A DNA stretch of 44,489 nt from Nocardioides sp. Lineage in GTDB: Bacteria; Actinomycetota; Actinomycetes; Propionibacteriales; Nocardioidaceae. The translations under genes were made by a program, and so were the position numbers. The stretch covers positions 1-44,489 of the forward strand of contig JAOPXG010000070.1 of assembly GCA_025965275.1 (NCBI GenBank), in the 5' to 3' direction. The notes under the pieces were generated by a model. The model was not told the origin of the DNA and made no database searches. It saw only the letters and a list, made by a program, of their open reading frames with translations. This document shows, piece after piece, positions 41,934 through 44,489 of the stretch. The number at the start of each line of letters is the position of its first letter. Positions within the stretch are counted from its first letter, which is position 1.

Positions 41934-43198
41934 CAGCTGAACGGCGGACGGTTGTCGAGGGCGAGCGAGCGTCGGCCCGCCCAGCGCCACACCCGCGCGG
42001 CGCGGTCGCGGTCCTCGTCGGTGACCAGGTTGCCCATCCAGCGCAGGGCCAGCGTCATCAGCCAGTCGGACCGCATGCCGGCCGGGCCGAGCGTGGGCAG
42101 CAGCCGCGGCACGGTCACCAGGCCGGCCAGCCGCCGCGCGATCGAGAAGCCCTCGCCGTAGTGGTCGCGCAGCAGCGCGGGCCACACCTGGGCGAGGTCG
42201 TCCCGCTCGGCCAGCACCTCCGCCACCAGCCGGCCGGTCTCGAGGCCGTAGTCGATGCCCTCGCCGTTGAGCGGGTTCACGCAGGCCGCGGCGTCACCGA
42301 TCAGCGCCCAGTTGGGTCCGGCGACGTTCGACACCGCACCGCCCATCGGCAGCAGCGCCGAGGTGGGCATCCGCAGCTCACCGGACAGCTTGAACTCCTC
42401 GCGGCGCTGCTCGGCGTAGAAGGCCATCAGCGGCTTGATCGCCACGTTCGCAGGTCGTTTGGAGGTGGCCAGGGTGCCGACGCCGATGTTCACCTCACCG
42501 GTGCCGAGCGGGAAGATCCACCCGTAGCCGGACAGGACTGGTCCCTTGCCGTCGGGGCCGCCCTCGCCGCGCAGCTCGAGGTGCGAGCTGATCCACGGGT
42601 CGTCGGACATCTCCGAGGCGATGTAGGAGCGGCCGGCCACGCCGTACACCGTGTCGCGGTGCCACTCACGACCGAGCACCTTGCCGAGCGGCGAGCGCAC
42701 CCCGTCGGCCACCACGAGCCGCTTGCACGCGATCTCGACGGGTCCGGCCTCGGTTTTGAAGACCACCGCACCGACCCGGTCGCCCTCGCGCCGTACGTCG
42801 ACCGCCCGGGCACCGTCGATGGCCACCGCACCGGCCTTGATCGCCGTCGTGCGCAGGTGGTCGTCGAGCTCGGTGCGGGCGACCGCGGAGCCCCAGTCCG
42901 GCAACCCAGTACCCGATTTGCCTGGGCCGGGCCACGGCAGCAGCAGCGTCTGGCCGAAGCCGTGCGCACGCAGTCCCTGGTTGACCGTGTGGGCGCGCAG
43001 CCAGTCCTCGAGCCCGAGACGCTGCATCTCGCCGATCGCGCGGGGGGTCAGGCCGTCGCCGCAGGTCTTGTCGCGCGGGAAGACCGCGGCGTCGGCCAGG
43101 ACGACGTCCAGCCCGGCGCGCGCCGCCCACGCAGCGGCCGCCGACCCCGCGGGGCCGGCGCCCACGACCAGGACGTCGGTCTCCGCGGGAGTGCTCAC
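41933..43198 (-). CDS. Geranylgeranyl reductase family FAD oxidoreductase (menaquinone reductase-like)
   Basis: A 421-residue flavoprotein. The N-terminal FAD motif is VLVVGAGPAGSAAAAWAARA, followed by FPRDKTCGDGLTPRAIGEM, the family substrate motif YGWIFPLGTGEVNIGVGT, and the second FAD contact ALIGDAAACVNPLNGEGIDY. These match the group containing MenJ of Mycobacterium, which saturates one isoprene unit of menaquinone, and archaeal geranylgeranyl reductases. Menaquinone is the likely substrate in an actinobacterium, but this is inferred. It is translationally coupled to the Nudix gene. Confidence 0.88.
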   Translation of the reverse strand: MSTPAETDVLVVGAGPAGSAAAAWAARAGLDVVLADAAVFPRDKTCGDGLTPRAIGEMQRLGLEDWLRAHTVNQGLRAHGFGQTLLLPWPGPGKSGTGLPDWGSAVARTELDDHLRTTAIKAGAVAIDGARAVDVRREGDRVGAVVFKTEAGPVEIACKRLVVADGVRSPLGKVLGREWHRDTVYGVAGRSYIASEMSDDPWISSHLELRGEGGPDGKGPVLSGYGWIFPLGTGEVNIGVGTLATSKRPANVAIKPLMAFYAEQRREEFKLSGELRMPTSALLPMGGAVSNVAGPNWALIGDAAACVNPLNGEGIDYGLETGRLVAEVLAERDDLAQVWPALLRDHYGEGFSIARRLAGLVTVPRLLPTLGPAGMRSDWLMTLALRWMGNLVTDEDRDRAARVWRWAGRRSLALDNRPPFS

Positions 43199-43232
43199 CC
43201 CGCAATTGTCTCAGGCGGTCCGTGCCCCGTCG

Positions 43233-43453
43233 TCAGGTGTCCTGCTCGCTGACCGGCGGGAACTTCTCCTCGGCCTGCTCGTAGCCCTCGGAGTCGGTGA
43301 ACATCCCTTCTCCGGGTCGAAGTCACGCTCGGTGTTGTCGACCAGCGCCCCGTCGGGCCGGTTGTCCTCGGCCAGCCGCTCCTGGCGCTCGGCCTCGATC
43401 TCCTCGTCGGTCGCCTCGCGCTCCGGCTCTGACCCGTTGTCGTGATCAGCCAT
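43233..43453 (-). pseudogene. Small acidic protein gene with an apparent single-base deletion
   Basis: From ATG 43453 the frame encodes about 50 acidic, polar residues (ATDEEIEAERQERLAEDNRP, then VDNTERDFDPEKG) and then turns into basic sequence with no family character. In another frame, directly after EKG, the sequence reads MFTDSEGYEQAEEKFPPVSE then QDT and a stop at 43233. One extra G in the G-run at 43305-43307 would join the two into a protein of about 73 residues. Either the gene is frameshifted or the sequence has a homopolymer error. The product looks disordered and its role is unknown. Confidence 0.65.
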
Positions 43454-43490
43454 ACCCCGACCCGTGCCCAGGTGCGACGGCCGTCACACC

Positions 43491-44012
43491 TCAGGGCCGG
43501 CGGAAGGCCTTGTGCGAGAGCAGGTGGACGGCGTCGTTGCGACAGCCCGTGGTCCGGTGCTCGATGAACTGCGATCGCGTCTCGTCGGGCAGGTAGACCC
43601 GGAAGCCGTCGACCCTCGCCGGGCGGCACCGGTGCGGTGGGTACGCCCCCGCGACCACCGCCACGACCGGGCTCACGACCCGCCCACCGGGGCGCACCAC
43701 GATGTCGCGGACCCTGCTCCTGGTCCGGTCGGCGGGCGCCCCGATCTGGGTCCCGTCCCCACCACCGACGTAGGACAGCCCGCCGTACCCACCCGTCCGG
43801 CAGGCGTGGTCGGAGGTGTTGGTCAGCACGATCCGCCCGTACCGGTGACTCATCGCGGCGTCCCGGGCGTGGTACGACGCGGTCAGCTCCGCGTTGGTGC
43901 ACTCCCCCACCGCCCGGTCCCGTGCGTCGGCGGTCGCCGGCACGGCCACCAGCACCCCTGCCACGACCAGCCCCGCCGCAGCCGTCCCCAGCACTCCCTG
44001 AACGAACCTCAT
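43491..44012 (-). CDS. Secreted DUF4232-type protein
   Basis: A 173-residue protein. ATG 44012, preceded by GGGGAG at eight bases, gives a standard signal peptide (MRFVQGVLGTAAAGLVVAGV, cleavage near ATADA); the open frame reaches 44084 but adds no signal-like sequence. The mature part follows the DUF4232 pattern: CTNAELTASYHARDAAMSHR, then GRIVLTNTSDHACRTGGYGG and a C-terminal CRPARVDGFRVYLPDE. Cysteines probably form disulfides. Function unknown. Confidence 0.82.
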   Translation of the reverse strand: MRFVQGVLGTAAAGLVVAGVLVAVPATADARDRAVGECTNAELTASYHARDAAMSHRYGRIVLTNTSDHACRTGGYGGLSYVGGGDGTQIGAPADRTRSRVRDIVVRPGGRVVSPVVAVVAGAYPPHRCRPARVDGFRVYLPDETRSQFIEHRTTGCRNDAVHLLSHKAFRRP

Positions 44013-44123
44013 CCGGACCACTCCCCTTGCACACAGGCGGGTCGTGTCTCGACCCATGGGTGAGACGCACTCGTACGAGACCAAGTTGCACCCGTCCGCT
44101 GAAAATTCGCTGAGAGTCCGCCC

Positions 44124-44162
44124 GGTGGTTGAGGAAGGACGAAGTCCTGTCTCGAAACCCCC
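44124..44162. repeat. Dispersed palindromic extragenic repeat (copy 2 of 2)
   Basis: GGTGGTTGAGGA, an inner AGGAC/GTCCT hairpin, and TCTCGAAACCCCC followed by GCAGCC. It has the same outer arms, length and flank as the element at 21595-21633. It lies between the DUF4232 gene and the rpoC terminator. Confidence 0.7.
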
Positions 44163-44190
44163 GCAGCCCGACCGCCCACCTCACCCATGC

Positions 44191-44227
44191 CGAAGGCCCC
44201 ACCACCCTGAGGGTGATGGGGCCTTCG
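44191..44227 (-). terminator. rpoC terminator
   Basis: CGAAGGCCCC at 44191-44200 pairs with GGGGCCTTCG at 44218-44227, and pairing continues inward (CCACCCT with AGGGTGA) with one G-U wobble on the minus strand. This makes an almost closed 16 to 18-bp stem, 62 bases after the rpoC stop. No T-run is present on either side. Confidence 0.8.
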
Positions 44228-44288
44228 TACGACTTGGATTCGTGCCTCGGTCCTGGCCCGAGCGAGCTCGGCCCAGGGGCACTCGCCC

Positions 44289-44489
44289 TCAGTTCTGGTA
44301 GGAGCCGAAGTCGAAGTCGTCCAGGGCGACGGCCTGACCGGTGCCGTTGCCGAACTCGTAGTCGTAGGAGTCGTAACCGGTGACGGAGTACGCCGCGGCG
44401 CGGGCCTCCTCGGTGGGCTCCACCCGGATGTTGCGGTACCGCTCGAGGCCGGTACCCGCCGGGATCAGCTTGCCGATGATCACGTTCTC
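44289..44489 (-). CDS. rpoC: RNA polymerase beta' subunit RpoC, C-terminal 66 residues (5' part outside window)
   Basis: The frame is open to the right edge of the window and ends at TGA 44289-44291. It begins [20 protein letters not shown], the invariant C-terminal segment of bacterial beta' that contacts omega. The tail with [19 protein letters not shown] is of actinobacterial type. The rest of rpoC, and presumably rpoB, lie beyond the window. Confidence 0.96.
   Translation of the reverse strand, partial: ENVIIGKLIPAGTGLERYRNIRVEPTEEARAAAYSVTGYDSYDYEFGNGTGQAVALDDFDFGSYQN

Noticed and set aside
41058..42185. 375-codon reading of the Nudix gene
   Set aside because: The extra 84 codons overlap the flavoprotein gene in another frame and lack any Nudix similarity.

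Overview
The window comes from a high-GC actinobacterium, most likely of the Nocardioidaceae (Nocardioides-like). The evidence is the flagellar gene order fliK-flgD-flgE-flbD-motA-motB-fliL-fliMNOPQR-flhB-flhA, a PdxH and citrate synthase 2 pair, a mycobacterial-type SerC, many GTG starts, 4-base ATGA/GTGA gene overlaps, several apparently leaderless genes, and the 3' end of rpoC at the right edge. The assignment rests on gene content and composition, not on a database search. No rRNA, tRNA, CRISPR array, prophage or insertion sequence was seen, and no gap between genes exceeds about 260 bases.

Region 1 (1-12193, plus strand) encodes flagellar hook, stator, C-ring and export-gate proteins, and ends with a small two-helix membrane protein. 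Three copies of one promoter-like motif (TCAGGT, then GCCGATC 19 bases on) lie upstream of flbD, fliM and flhA. They divide the cluster into transcription units and resemble motility (FliA/WhiG-type) sigma factor promoters. A perfect 21-bp hairpin closes the hook unit.

Region 2 (12194-12449) contains, on the minus strand, a promoter, a very strong Shine-Dalgarno, a 12-codon ORF and two large stem-loops. It is a candidate peptide-encoding small RNA with no gene to attenuate downstream.

Region 3 (12450-21586) holds a TetR-controlled heterodimeric ABC exporter, pdxH, citrate synthase 2, a secreted M15-like peptidase, an ASCH-domain protein divergent from a methyltransferase, and serC.

Region 4 (21741-30905, minus strand) has one separate secreted protein and a tightly packed run of nine genes. 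That run starts with a hydroxyacid-oxoacid transhydrogenase-like enzyme and an FAD/Fe-S D-2-hydroxyacid dehydrogenase, which together could oxidise 4-hydroxybutyrate through a 2-oxoglutarate/D-2-hydroxyglutarate shuttle. Downstream are a 29-residue membrane peptide, a methyltransferase, a beta-propeller protein, topoisomerase IB, a macrodomain protein, a lipoprotein and a small zinc-ribbon protein.

Region 5 (30966-41050, plus strand) is the most interesting part. A membrane-anchored GH5 glycosidase is followed by a polycistron joined by 4-base overlaps: a small membrane protein, a 24-codon micro-ORF, a GT2 polysaccharide synthase with an N-terminal MshEN-like (c-di-GMP-binding type) module, a polytopic GT-C-like protein, a proline/glutamate-rich coiled-coil protein, two lipoproteins (one PstS-like with a coiled-coil insertion) and a secreted protein. 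I read it as an uncharacterised exopolysaccharide synthesis and surface assembly system.

Region 6 (41058-44489, minus strand) holds a tandem-Nudix protein, a geranylgeranyl-reductase-family flavoprotein, a small acidic protein gene with an apparent frameshift, a DUF4232 secreted protein, a dispersed palindromic repeat (second copy at 21595), the rpoC terminator and the rpoC 3' end.
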